64,000 bases of DNA, taken from NCBI RefSeq assembly GCF_004000235.1, contig NZ_RCIO01000001.1, positions 310,001 to 374,000 on the forward strand, given 5' to 3'. The translations under genes were made by a program, and so were the position numbers. Positions 7,280 to 15,224 of the stretch are shown here, piece after piece (position 1 is the stretch's first letter; every line of letters begins with the position of its first letter). This stretch comes from Mesorhizobium sp. Z1-4 (GTDB lineage: Bacteria; Pseudomonadota; Alphaproteobacteria; Rhizobiales; Rhizobiaceae). The notes beneath the pieces were generated by a model that did not search any database, was not told the origin of the DNA, and worked only from the letters and a program-made list of their open reading frames with translations.

Positions 7280-8613
7280 TGCGCGTCGCCCTCCGGTCGG
7301 GTCTGGATATTCGGTTTCACTTTCATCAGCTCCTTCCACCGCCGGAAGTAGGCCCGAAGGTGCAGGTCGGACGTCACGGGACCCGAGACAATGCCGTCAC
7401 GCTCGGCGCGGTCGGTATTCGTCGTCACATGGCGGCTGATATCGACCCATTCTTCTTCGGGGATCGACATCAGGCCTTGCTGGCAGGCTTCGAAATTGGC
7501 TGCGTCGTCGGTCTCGCCTAGAATCGGGAAGTCTTCCTGCGTGCGCATGCGCATCACATTCACTTCCTCATCCACGCCGTCGAGGGTGGTGGCATACCAG
7601 GTCAGAATGGTCTCTCCGACAGACAGCGGCTCGATCACCTGGATCTGGTTCCCGATCAGCAACAGATTCGGGAAAATGTTGAGGTTCATGCCGCTGCCGA
7701 CTGCCATGTCGAGTGTCGACGACTGCTCGTCCTGCGGCTTTCTGGCGGCGACCGATCCTTCAAATGTCTCTCGCCCCGGCTGCGGACGCTGCTGCTTCCA
7801 GGCCGAGGGATTGTACATCTCCTCGCGCTGATCGATCAGTGTATGGCCGTTACCCAGGTCGTAGACGCGCATTGAGCTTTTGTCGGCATCGCCGAAATAG
7901 GTCATGTCGCCGCCGCCATACCGGTCGGCAGTCATCTTGAGCAGCGACTGGTGCGAAAACGGAACGTGATAGCCGTCGCCGGCATTGTCGAAGATCAGCT
8001 TCCAGTTGCATTTGAGATGGAAGCGGTGCGCGCTCGACTGCACGACCAGCCCGTCGCCGCCGCCCTGGTCAAGCCACTGGTCGATGAAGAACCGCGCCTG
8101 GCCCAGATGGGTCTCGAGGTCCGGAGCTTCCTGATTGAGAGTTGCAAAGACAAACCCGCGATAGCTCTCGACGCGCGGGGCCCGGCCGAGTGAAAACCGG
8201 TCGCGCGAAAACGCATTGCCATATGCGTCACGGCCCGGCACACCCATCAATTTGCCGTCGTTCTTGAAACGCCATCCGTGGTACGGGCAGGTAAAGGTCG
8301 CTGCCTGTCCCGACTTTTCCCGGCAGATCGTCGCGCCACGATGCGTGCAGCGATTCATCAGGACATGCAGCTGGTTTTTCGCGTCGCGAGTGACGATAAC
8401 CGGCCTGGACCCCAGCCGCGCAGCGCGAAAATCATTGGCGTTGGGTATCTCGCTTTCATGGAGAAGATAGACCCATGTGCCGGCGAATATGCTGGCCATT
8501 TCGTGCTGAAAGATCGAAGGGTCCGCATAAACCGACCGATGCACTCGCGTGTCGGTTACCACCTGATCCCAGGCGCCATCCGTTCGATCGGTCGTTGCCA
8601 GTTCCATATTCAT
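7276..8613 (-). CDS. atdA3: Aniline dioxygenase large (alpha) subunit, Rieske oxygenase
   Basis: Catalytic alpha subunit (445 residues) that dihydroxylates the ring and releases the amine. The N-terminal Rieske domain has Cys89 and His91 (CTHRG) and Cys109 and His112 (CPYHGW). The catalytic domain has the bridging Asp213 and the iron ligands His216 and His221 in GDGYHVPFSH, with the same spacing as Asp205-His208-His213 of naphthalene dioxygenase; a distal Asp should complete the triad. ATG 8613 overlaps the stop of the upstream amidotransferase gene (TGATG), and a TTG three bases earlier is less likely. On family alone it could be a benzoate, anthranilate or salicylate oxygenase. The aniline assignment rests on the two upstream gamma-glutamylation genes; whether substituted anilines are used is not decidable. 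Confidence 0.88.
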   Translation of the reverse strand: MNMELATTDRTDGAWDQVVTDTRVHRSVYADPSIFQHEMASIFAGTWVYLLHESEIPNANDFRAARLGSRPVIVTRDAKNQLHVLMNRCTHRGATICREKSGQAATFTCPYHGWRFKNDGKLMGVPGRDAYGNAFSRDRFSLGRAPRVESYRGFVFATLNQEAPDLETHLGQARFFIDQWLDQGGGDGLVVQSSAHRFHLKCNWKLIFDNAGDGYHVPFSHQSLLKMTADRYGGGDMTYFGDADKSSMRVYDLGNGHTLIDQREEMYNPSAWKQQRPQPGRETFEGSVAARKPQDEQSSTLDMAVGSGMNLNIFPNLLLIGNQIQVIEPLSVGETILTWYATTLDGVDEEVNVMRMRTQEDFPILGETDDAANFEACQQGLMSIPEEEWVDISRHVTTNTDRAERDGIVSGPVTSDLHLRAYFRRWKELMKVKPNIQTRPEGDAQ

Positions 8614-9353
8614 CAACTCGTCACCTTTCGCATCCGGGGCAGCGTACCGTCGGCCAACAAAGACCTGCAGAGCGCAAGCAGCCCCTCAACTGTTGTTTCG
8701 CGTTCAAGCGAGCGCCGCGCATCGACCGCATCGGCAGCACTCAGGTTTCCATCGGAAAGGTGCAGCGGCAGCACCACTTCGTTCATCGTTCGCAGGCTCA
8801 TTTCAGGATGACCCTGAATGCCGAGCATCGCCGTACCGAGAGAAAAGACCTCGACTGCCGCCGTCTCCGACCGGGCCAGCAGCTCGGCGCCGGGCGGCAA
8901 CATGCTGATGCACTCGCCGTGGCTTTCCAGCACCCGCGGCCTTCTGTTGAAACCCGCTTCGGCGCACCAGCTGCCGAGTGGCTCCAGAAGCTCTATCGTT
9001 TCGCCTCCGAGCATGAACCGGCCGGAGGGATTGCTGCTGACTTCGCCACCCATCGACTTCGCAACCATCTGGGCCCCGAAACAGATGCCAACCAGCGGCT
9101 TTTTTTCCACCCAAGCGTGCCTGATCAGAGCGGACAGTGTGGCGTGCCAGGGCTGGTCGGTCTGCAGCGCCGATTTCTCGCTGCCGCTGATTACAAAGCC
9201 GTCAAATGCGACAGCCTTTTCGGCGAGCTCCGGGTCGGAGAGGGACACGATCTCCCATGCCCCTTCTCCACTGTCGAATGCCGCGAGCATTTCTTTCTGA
9301 TAGTCCGGCAGTGTCTGATGCGAGCACCAGACGAGCAGGTAGCGCTCCGGCAT
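8613..9353 (-). CDS. atdA2: Glutamine amidotransferase-like gamma-glutamylanilide hydrolase
   Basis: A class I glutamine amidotransferase domain protein (246 residues) with a complete Cys-His-Glu triad: the nucleophile Cys in GICFGAQ near residue 91 and His and Glu in GHPE near residue 176. It is a stand-alone domain, as expected for AtdA2/TdnT of aniline degraders, proteins that act on gamma-glutamylanilide. It lies between the GS-like ligase (40 bases downstream of that gene's stop) and the Rieske alpha subunit, the exact order of the atd, tdn and dca clusters. In another context the same fold could be a GMP-synthase-like or gamma-glutamyl-polyamine hydrolase, so neighbours carry the assignment. 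Confidence 0.82.
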   Translation of the reverse strand: MPERYLLVWCSHQTLPDYQKEMLAAFDSGEGAWEIVSLSDPELAEKAVAFDGFVISGSEKSALQTDQPWHATLSALIRHAWVEKKPLVGICFGAQMVAKSMGGEVSSNPSGRFMLGGETIELLEPLGSWCAEAGFNRRPRVLESHGECISMLPPGAELLARSETAAVEVFSLGTAMLGIQGHPEMSLRTMNEVVLPLHLSDGNLSAADAVDARRSLERETTVEGLLALCRSLLADGTLPRMRKVTS

Positions 9354-9393
9354 TTGCTTCTCCAGAACTAGGGTTTCAGCAGCAGCCGCCGGC

Positions 9394-10875
9394 TTACATG
9401 AGCTCGAAATACTCCCGATGTTCCCACTGCGTTACATTCTCTCCGCCGGCTGCGTCAGCGCCCTCGGCAGCAATGAACCGGTCCCATTCGGAATTCCGCA
9501 GCTGCAGCCAGTAGTCGATGAACATGTCGCCCATGGTTTCGCGGAAGAAAGACGAGCCCTGGAGCGCGTCGAGCGACTGCTTCAGCGTGCCCGGCAGAAC
9601 CGTCACGTCTGCAGCATAGGGTTCCTCCTGCAGCGGGCCGGGATCAAGCCGATTGCGCAGCCCGTCGAGGCCGGAGAATATCTGCGAGGCCATATAGAGA
9701 TACGGATTGGCCGCCGGTTCACCGATGCGGTTTTCGATACGGCTGGCGGAATCTCCGGGGGCTGCGATTACGCGCACCATCGCCGCCCGGTTGTCTTCCG
9801 CCCAGCAGGCGCGGTCGGGAGCCAGCGAGTAAGGCCGCCGGCGGTGATAGCCATTGACCGTCGGCGTCGTGAAGCTCGACGCCTCGACCGCGTGAGCCAG
9901 CAGGCCCGCCGCATAATGACGCCCGACACCCGACACCGGTTCACCTTCGTTCGGAACGAATGCGTTGCGGCCCGACTTCAGGTCTGTGAGCGACTGGTGC
10001 ATGTGCCAGCCCGAGCCATAGAAGCTGGGGATTGCCGGCTTGCACATGAAACTGGCCAGATAACCCATTCGGCGCGCCATCTGCTTGACCGCGGCCTTGA
10101 ACAGAACCGCGGCATCCGCAGCCTCGAGCCCTTCCATGACATCGAATGTCGTTTCGACCTGGCTAGGCGCCCACTCATCCTCGATCGAGCGCAGGGGCAG
10201 GCCGAGTTTGATCAGGTTGCGCCGCATCTCCACCAGCAAGGGGTCGATTTCGTCGAGGTGGTTCTCAAGAAGATAGGAGTATCCGTGCGCAACCGGCATG
10301 ACCTTGGGAGGATTGGCCGGCGAACCCGGCCCGCCGAGACCCTCGGGTTCGAGTGACGGATCGACGATCTTGGTCAGATACCATTCGATTTCGAGCCCGG
10401 CGGTGAAGCCATAGCCTTCCTTCCGCAGCTCCGACAGAGCGTTGCGCATGATGTTGCGCGGGCTGAGCGGGAACGGCCGGCCGTCGCGATAATAGAGGTC
10501 GGCGAGCATCCAGCCCGTCTTGTCGGCCCAGGGCAGTACCTTGAACGTGGTCGGGTCCGGCACCATCACCACATTCGGGCTTCCGCTCAGCTCGGCGCGG
10601 CCAAAGCCGCCGCCCTTGGTGAACGGGTTGAATGCAATCGCGCTCGCCGTGTCGAAGAAAAACGGCGCCATCGTGATCTCGGAGCCGCTCTTGAAAGCGG
10701 ATAGAAGTGCCGGAACCGTCAGCGCCTTGCCGCGCAGAAGGCCGTACTGGTCGGGCCATGACAGCCGGACGATCTCCAGCCCTTCGGCCTTGATCTGCTT
10801 TTCGACCTTGGCCGCAGCTCTCCTCTGCTCGTCCGTCCAAAGACCGTGTTTGTCGATAAACTTCTTCTCTCCCAT
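9394..10875 (-). CDS. atdA1: Glutamine synthetase-like gamma-glutamylanilide synthetase
   Basis: A GS-fold ligase of 493 residues that in aniline degraders joins L-glutamate to aniline using ATP, the first step before the dioxygenase. Active-site blocks of the GS barrel are present: Glu162 and Glu164 (GLEIEWYL), the WAPSQVE block near 235-241, HMHQSL with His291 and His293, the ANPYLYMAS block, and RIENRIGEP for the C-terminal Arg. Deviations from true GS (SPSQVETTF in place of APGQHE-like, NGYHRRRPYS in place of NSYKR) fit an amine-specific ligase. ATG 10875 is set by a GGAGGAGGGC ribosome site; longer in-frame extensions are not supported. It heads the leftward operon. Isopropylamine or polyamine gamma-glutamylation is the alternative, less likely with a Rieske oxygenase in the operon. 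Confidence 0.85.
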   Translation of the reverse strand: MGEKKFIDKHGLWTDEQRRAAAKVEKQIKAEGLEIVRLSWPDQYGLLRGKALTVPALLSAFKSGSEITMAPFFFDTASAIAFNPFTKGGGFGRAELSGSPNVVMVPDPTTFKVLPWADKTGWMLADLYYRDGRPFPLSPRNIMRNALSELRKEGYGFTAGLEIEWYLTKIVDPSLEPEGLGGPGSPANPPKVMPVAHGYSYLLENHLDEIDPLLVEMRRNLIKLGLPLRSIEDEWAPSQVETTFDVMEGLEAADAAVLFKAAVKQMARRMGYLASFMCKPAIPSFYGSGWHMHQSLTDLKSGRNAFVPNEGEPVSGVGRHYAAGLLAHAVEASSFTTPTVNGYHRRRPYSLAPDRACWAEDNRAAMVRVIAAPGDSASRIENRIGEPAANPYLYMASQIFSGLDGLRNRLDPGPLQEEPYAADVTVLPGTLKQSLDALQGSSFFRETMGDMFIDYWLQLRNSEWDRFIAAEGADAAGGENVTQWEHREYFELM

Positions 10876-11176
10876 GGGTAGCCCTCCTCCCTGTGGGTCA
10901 TCTGTTTCGACCGATAGGTAAGCGAGAAAGAGAAAGCGGGTCCATGACGAACCCGCGAAAGCAATTCTCACAAATGCGAACGCAGCCGCTGCCCAAAGAA
11001 TGGCGAGTTGAGGAGAGGCACCGTATTGCGCTGATATGCGACATGCCTTCCATTCAACGGCCGAGATACGCACCTTCAGCAGCCCACATGTACCGACAGG
11101 AAACTCCGGCACCTTCTGCACTCGAGGCAACCGGCCGGAGCATCGAAAATTCGTCTGCCGTCAGGAGGCCCGGGGA
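10876..11176. promoter_or_regulatory. Divergent upstream region of the aniline operon and the YqaA-like gene
   Basis: This 301-base gap holds the leader of the leftward GS-like gene and the leader of the rightward membrane-protein gene. A perfect six-pair hairpin (GCGGGT-N9-ACCCGC) lies at 10936-10956, about 60 bases upstream of the GS-like start codon, and may be an mRNA leader structure or an operator. No convincing sigma-70 or sigma-54 promoter could be assigned by eye. Confidence 0.45.
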
Positions 11177-11614
11177 GTGGAACACCTTGTCGCTTTTGCA
11201 GCCTTGTTTGGTATTGCCTTCGCCTCAGCGACGCTGCTTCCGGCGCAATCGGAAGCTGTGCTCGTCGGTATGCAACTGGCCGGCTATCCGGTCGTTATTT
11301 TGATAGCTGTCGCCAGTCTCGGAAATACGCTTGGCGCGGTGGTGAACTGGGCACTCGGCCGGGGTGCGGACAGGTTCAGCGGACGCAGCTGGTTTCCTGT
11401 CTCTCAAGCGTCGCTCGCGCGCGCTTCGGGGTGGTATCGACGATGGGGAAAGTGGAGCCTTCTGCTCTCGTGGGCGCCGATCGGCGGCGACGCACTCACG
11501 GTTGTCGCCGGCGTTCTGCGTGAACCTCTCTGGAGCTTCCTGCTGCTGGTCGGCATCGCCAAGACCGGTCGGTATGTGGCGGTAGCAGCGGCAACGGCCG
11601 GTCTGATCGGATAG
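11177..11614 (+). CDS. YqaA-like inner-membrane protein (DedA/VTT superfamily)
   Basis: A 145-residue membrane protein. The diagnostic stretch of the YqaA family, SATLLPAQSEA followed by SLGNTLGAVVNWALGR, is present at residues about 16-65, and about three to four hydrophobic segments follow (including LLLSWAPIGGDALTVVAGVL). GTG 11177 is used because AGGAGG lies 8 bases before it and the family N-terminus begins with this hydrophobic helix; the frame remains open upstream but reads as low-quality sequence. The molecular role of the family is not settled; relatives are linked to envelope integrity or lipid handling. It is divergent from the aniline operon and convergent with the ROK kinase, so no functional link to either is evident. 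Confidence 0.75.
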   Translation: MEHLVAFAALFGIAFASATLLPAQSEAVLVGMQLAGYPVVILIAVASLGNTLGAVVNWALGRGADRFSGRSWFPVSQASLARASGWYRRWGKWSLLLSWAPIGGDALTVVAGVLREPLWSFLLLVGIAKTGRYVAVAAATAGLIG

Positions 11615-11653
11615 GTGCTGATCAGGTGCCAGCGGCGGAGGATCCGCAGTCAC

Positions 11654-12547
11654 CTAGGCGCCTTTTTCCTTCTTCTGCGGGGCTGCCAGGAGCGCGGCAC
11701 CGACAAGGCCCGATTCGGGGCCGAGGCCAGCCAGGCGGAGCTCCGGGCACAGCGGCGCCGGGCGCCACAGGCTTTCATCGAGCGCGCGCCTGCATGCGGC
11801 AAGATAGGTCGGGCTCGCCGAGGGCAACCCGCCGCCCAGAACAACTGCTTCCGGATCGAGCACGTTGGCCAGAAAGCCCAGCGCGCGCCCGAGCAGTGCG
11901 CCGGCATTCGCGACGATACACCGCGCTGTTTCCTCACCGGCTTCCGCCTCGCCGATCAATGCCGCCACGGAGGTCATGGAAAGCCCTGCCGCGTGGGCGC
12001 GCGACAGCATGCCCGCGCCGCCTGACACCTCTTCCACGCTCACATGTTTGCCGCCCGGGTTCTCTTCGACCAGATGGCTCATGCCCAGCCCTATCGCCCG
12101 GCCACGACACCCGAGATAAGGCACCGCGCCGCGCATCACGACATTTGCAATGCCCGTCCCTGCATTGGCGTAAAGCCAGTCGCCCAGTCCGCGACCGACT
12201 CCGAAAGACGCTTCAGCGACGGCAGCGGCACGGACATCGGAATCGACCGCCAGTACCGGGGCAAACGAAAACGCTTCACGCAGCTGCGCCGAGGTCCAGG
12301 GTACGCGGTGGGAACTGACAATCTCGCCTGCCGTATCGACAGCTTCGCAAATGCCAACTCCAAGCGGCAAATCGGCACCGGACGCCAGCGCGCGTGCTTC
12401 GGCAGCGACCCTGCCGAGAAACTCGCTGCCGGCGCGCTCGCGAGCCGGAGTTTCAAGGCGCACGGAACGGTCGACGCGTCCACTGACGGCATCGACCAGA
12501 CCGATGACGGTTTTGCTGCCGCCGACGTCAATGCCGATTATGTTCAT
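11654..12547 (-). CDS. ROK-family sugar kinase without the usual zinc-binding motif
   Basis: A 297-residue ROK (repressor, ORF, kinase) family protein without an N-terminal helix-turn-helix, so a kinase rather than a repressor. The phosphate-binding loop GIDVGGSKT is at residues 5-13, the catalytic Asp in VDSDVRAAA near residue 101, and NAGTGIANV and VLGGGL mark the second nucleotide site. Most ROK proteins carry a CxCGxxGCxE zinc motif after the HxxxE motif; here that stretch reads HVSVEEVSGGAGM and lacks the cysteines. The start codon overlaps the stop of the cupin gene (ATGA). Glucose, N-acetylglucosamine or N-acetylmannosamine kinases are the usual members; the substrate here is unknown. 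Confidence 0.82.
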   Translation of the reverse strand: MNIIGIDVGGSKTVIGLVDAVSGRVDRSVRLETPARERAGSEFLGRVAAEARALASGADLPLGVGICEAVDTAGEIVSSHRVPWTSAQLREAFSFAPVLAVDSDVRAAAVAEASFGVGRGLGDWLYANAGTGIANVVMRGAVPYLGCRGRAIGLGMSHLVEENPGGKHVSVEEVSGGAGMLSRAHAAGLSMTSVAALIGEAEAGEETARCIVANAGALLGRALGFLANVLDPEAVVLGGGLPSASPTYLAACRRALDESLWRPAPLCPELRLAGLGPESGLVGAALLAAPQKKEKGA

Positions 12548-13407
12548 GCGCCGTCAGCTACACCCAGTCCGGGGCCAACGCCATAGACGAAGCTTGCCGG
12601 CTCGCCGCGCAGATTGGCGTATTGATGACGTGCACCGTCGGGAAAGAAGAAGCCGTCACCGGGATTCAGCTCGAACCACACCTGGCCGTCCCTGTCAGGG
12701 CACAGCACGTGCAGGCAGCCCGACGTCACGTAGAGGCACTCGTCGCCCTTGCGCGTGATCATCGAGGATTTGCGTCCGGGCAGCACGGTCGTCTTGCCGC
12801 TTTCCAGATGCTCCGTGGCCGCATAGAGGCCGGTGATGACGCCCTGGTCCTCGGGGTCGAGCTCCCAGAGCAGGTCCGCGTCTCGCATGAGCTTGATGGT
12901 CGCGGTCTGTTTTTCCTCTTCGGCAGCCATCGGCCAGCGACCTATGAAGCGCTCCTGACGATAGGTCGAGGTCTCGAGATAGGGGCGTGTGCGGGCATAA
13001 GCACCCGATGCGCCGGTCGACGGCGGCGGCGAGAAATACTCGAGCACCCGCACCGGCTTGTCCGATAGGCTGAAGCCATGGTGCCAGGTGTCCTTGCGGA
13101 AGAATACGGCCTCGCCCTCCTGCACCACACGGACTTCCCCCGTTTCCGGATTGGCCGCACCGAACGTGCCCGACAGGACATAGAGCACCTCGTCCGCGCC
13201 AAACACGGTGCGGTAGTCTTCCGAGTGCTTGAAGTTGCCGCCACCGGCGAGGCTGAAGACGAGCTGGTGGATTTTGTCGGTCGAGGCATAGATCAGGTCG
13301 TCAACGAGCCCGGCTCCGGCATCGCCCCACACATGACGCGTAACCTCTGCATAAGGGATGTGGGTCGGCCTGTCGAAAACAGGCCGCGGCGACGATTTGT
13401 AACCCAT
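12544..13407 (-). CDS. Double-cupin protein
   Basis: A bicupin of 287 residues. The first cupin barrel has HSEDYRTVFGADEVLYVLSGTF with metal-ligand type His and Glu near residues 62-75, and WHHGFS as the second motif near 118. The second barrel has KGDECLYVTSGCLHV and PDGARHQYAN. ATG 13407 with GGAGAG 7 bases upstream is preferred to the longer frame. It is co-translated with the ROK kinase and divergent from the TetR-ABC operon across an 83-base gap with a strong palindrome, which suggests shared control. Cupins of this build include sugar isomerases, dioxygenases and regulatory sensors. Neither gentisate dioxygenase nor pectin-degradation signatures were evident, so no reaction is assigned. 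Confidence 0.75.
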   Translation of the reverse strand: MGYKSSPRPVFDRPTHIPYAEVTRHVWGDAGAGLVDDLIYASTDKIHQLVFSLAGGGNFKHSEDYRTVFGADEVLYVLSGTFGAANPETGEVRVVQEGEAVFFRKDTWHHGFSLSDKPVRVLEYFSPPPSTGASGAYARTRPYLETSTYRQERFIGRWPMAAEEEKQTATIKLMRDADLLWELDPEDQGVITGLYAATEHLESGKTTVLPGRKSSMITRKGDECLYVTSGCLHVLCPDRDGQVWFELNPGDGFFFPDGARHQYANLRGEPASFVYGVGPGLGVADGA

Positions 13408-13461
13408 TAAAAACTCTCCGGCTGAAGGGTGCTTCAAGGCGCGAGCAGTTCACCCCTTGTT

Positions 13462-13485
13462 TTTGTACCGTCCGGACAGTACAAA
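13462..13485. promoter_or_regulatory. Palindromic operator for the adjacent TetR regulator
   Basis: A 24-base palindrome centred on TCCGGA (half-site TTTGTACnGTCC) with only one mismatched pair, ending 5 bases before the TetR start codon and lying in the 83-base divergent gap before the cupin gene. Position and near-perfect symmetry are those of a TetR-family operator that would control both the cupin-ROK pair and the TetR-ABC operon. Confidence 0.8.
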
Positions 13486-13490
13486 GAACT

Positions 13491-14114
13491 ATGAGCAAGC
13501 GCAAGACCTCACAACCGACGGTCCAGAAATTGCTGGACACCGCAGAGACCATTGTTGCCAGAGACGGCCTGGTGGGCCTCACATATGACCGGGTTTCCAA
13601 GGACGCCGGCGTCGCAAAAGGCACGGTGCTTTATCACTTCGCCTCGAAAGAGGACCTCATCACAGCGGTGATCGAACGGCTTGTGTCGCGCTTCGATGCC
13701 GCGCTTTCGCATGCGATGAGTTCCGACCCCGATGCGAGCGGCCGCGCTGTGCGGGCCTACATAGCCGCCACCCATGAAGGCGACGCTTTCACCGGCGAAT
13801 ATTTCGACCGGGTGAACGGCGCCATCACGGCAGCACTCGCCAACACGCCTGAACGGCTTGCCGCCGTGCAGGCACAGGGCCGGCGCCACCAGGACGCCAT
13901 CATCGCGGATTCACCGGATCCAGTACTCGCCACCATCGTGCGCATGGCGATCGACGGCCTGTGGTTCGCCGAAAGCCTGGGCCTGATGAACTACGACCCG
14001 GCCCTCAAGGCGGCGGTTCTCGCCCGCCTGAAGTCGTGGACCTACGACAAGGAAACCGCGGCCGCCAATGACGCATCCAAGAACAATGAAAAGGGAGAAA
14101 AGAATGCCAAGTAG
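13491..14114 (+). CDS. TetR-family transcriptional repressor
   Basis: A TetR-type repressor of 207 residues. Its N-terminal three-helix DNA-binding domain (residues about 8-55) has DRVSKDAGVAKGTVLYHFASKEDL, the standard recognition pattern. The C-terminal ligand domain is helical and ends with a Lys-rich tail. No ribosome site is obvious because the operator palindrome abuts the start codon. The 3' end overlaps the start of the downstream solute-binding protein gene by 11 bases, so the regulator is part of the ABC importer operon and is likely autoregulated through the palindrome at 13462-13485. The ligand is probably the imported compound or its product (inference). Confidence 0.88.
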   Translation: MSKRKTSQPTVQKLLDTAETIVARDGLVGLTYDRVSKDAGVAKGTVLYHFASKEDLITAVIERLVSRFDAALSHAMSSDPDASGRAVRAYIAATHEGDAFTGEYFDRVNGAITAALANTPERLAAVQAQGRRHQDAIIADSPDPVLATIVRMAIDGLWFAESLGLMNYDPALKAAVLARLKSWTYDKETAAANDASKNNEKGEKNAK

Positions 14115-15219
14115 TCATGTCAAACCGCGCCATGGACTCCACCGCCGCGGCTTCCTCGCCGCTGGCACGGCGGCTGCGGCAGCACTTATGCTGCCACGCT
14201 CGGCCATGGCCGGCACGCAACTGTCGTGGATCGGATGGCAGGGCTACGACGAGCCGCTCAAAGCCGGCGACTTTCTGAAAGACAACGACATAGACCTGTC
14301 GACGACCTATATCGGTTCCAACGAGGAAATCATCACCAAGCTGCAGGCCGGCGGAGCCGGTCAGCTTGACCTGATCTCAATCTATTTCGGGCACATCCCG
14401 ATCCTGGCAGGTGCAGGGCTTATCGAACCTATCGACGAAGCCCGCGTGCCGGGCATCGACAAGATATTCCCCGATTTCCTTGACATCGACACCATCCGCA
14501 TGGACGGCAAGCTCTATGCCGTGCCCTTCACCTGGGGCACTCTGTCCATGATCTACGATCCCAATGCGATTGCCAAACCGGTCTCGTGGAACGACTGTCT
14601 GAAGGACGAATACAAGGGCAAGGTGTCGCTTACCGACGACATCACAGGCCTCATCACGACATGGGCGCCGATCGTCACCGGGACAAAGACACCCACGCGC
14701 CTGACAGCGGCACAGCTCAAAGAGACGATCGACTTCCTCATCAAGATCAAGCGCGAACACGCCCGCACCCTGTCGCCCAACTACGGCGAGGCAACCGACC
14801 TTTACGCACGCGGCGAGGTCGTCATCTCGGCAATCGGCTGGGACGCGCAGGTGGCCTTTGCCGCCGACAAAGGCAAGGAGCTGGCTTTCGTGCGTCCGCA
14901 GGAAGGCGTGATGGTGTTCATGGACACCCTGGCCGTTCCAAGTGGAGCGCCCAACCGCGACGCCGCATACAAAGCGCTGGCGCAGGCGATATCGGCAGCC
15001 GGGCAGACGGTCCTGGCTTCCGATCTGACGCAGGCGGTCGTGAACAGTGACGCAGTGCCGCTGGTCGATGACGTCAACCGCGACGTCTATCAGTATGGCG
15101 ACTTCGAAAACCTGTTCCGGAGCGCCCGGTTTGACCCGTTCTGGCCGTTGCAGGACGATGGCGAATACGCCAGCTACGACCAGGTTCAGGAAGAGTATCA
15201 GCGCTTCCTGCGAGCCTAG
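14104..15219 (+). CDS. ABC importer substrate-binding protein, polyamine type (PotD-like)
   Basis: Periplasmic binding protein of 371 residues for the importer encoded downstream. A twin-arginine style signal, HRRGFLAAG followed by an alanine-rich segment and an AMA cleavage site near residue 37, indicates export as a folded protein. The mature part has the class-F pattern of spermidine/putrescine-binding proteins (DFLKDNDIDLS, EEIITKLQAGG, PFTWGTLSMIYDP, YASYDQVQEEYQRFL at the end). ATG 14104 has GGGAG 9 bases upstream and is preferred over an upstream frame that overlaps the TetR gene more. Binding-site residues were not matched to a known ligand, so polyamine, opine or other cationic compounds remain possible. 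Confidence 0.86.
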   Translation: MPSSHVKPRHGLHRRGFLAAGTAAAAALMLPRSAMAGTQLSWIGWQGYDEPLKAGDFLKDNDIDLSTTYIGSNEEIITKLQAGGAGQLDLISIYFGHIPILAGAGLIEPIDEARVPGIDKIFPDFLDIDTIRMDGKLYAVPFTWGTLSMIYDPNAIAKPVSWNDCLKDEYKGKVSLTDDITGLITTWAPIVTGTKTPTRLTAAQLKETIDFLIKIKREHARTLSPNYGEATDLYARGEVVISAIGWDAQVAFAADKGKELAFVRPQEGVMVFMDTLAVPSGAPNRDAAYKALAQAISAAGQTVLASDLTQAVVNSDAVPLVDDVNRDVYQYGDFENLFRSARFDPFWPLQDDGEYASYDQVQEEYQRFLRA

Positions 15220-15224
15220 CCCAA

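Noticed and set aside
11008-11025. Sigma-54-like element (GGCAC...TTGC) upstream of the YqaA-like gene
   Set aside because: The GG-to-GC spacing is nine bases instead of ten and no activator of the NtrC type is in the window.
12544-13407. Double cupin as gentisate 1,2-dioxygenase
   Set aside because: The length and motifs do not fit the typical gentisate dioxygenase; the linked ROK kinase points to sugar-type metabolism.
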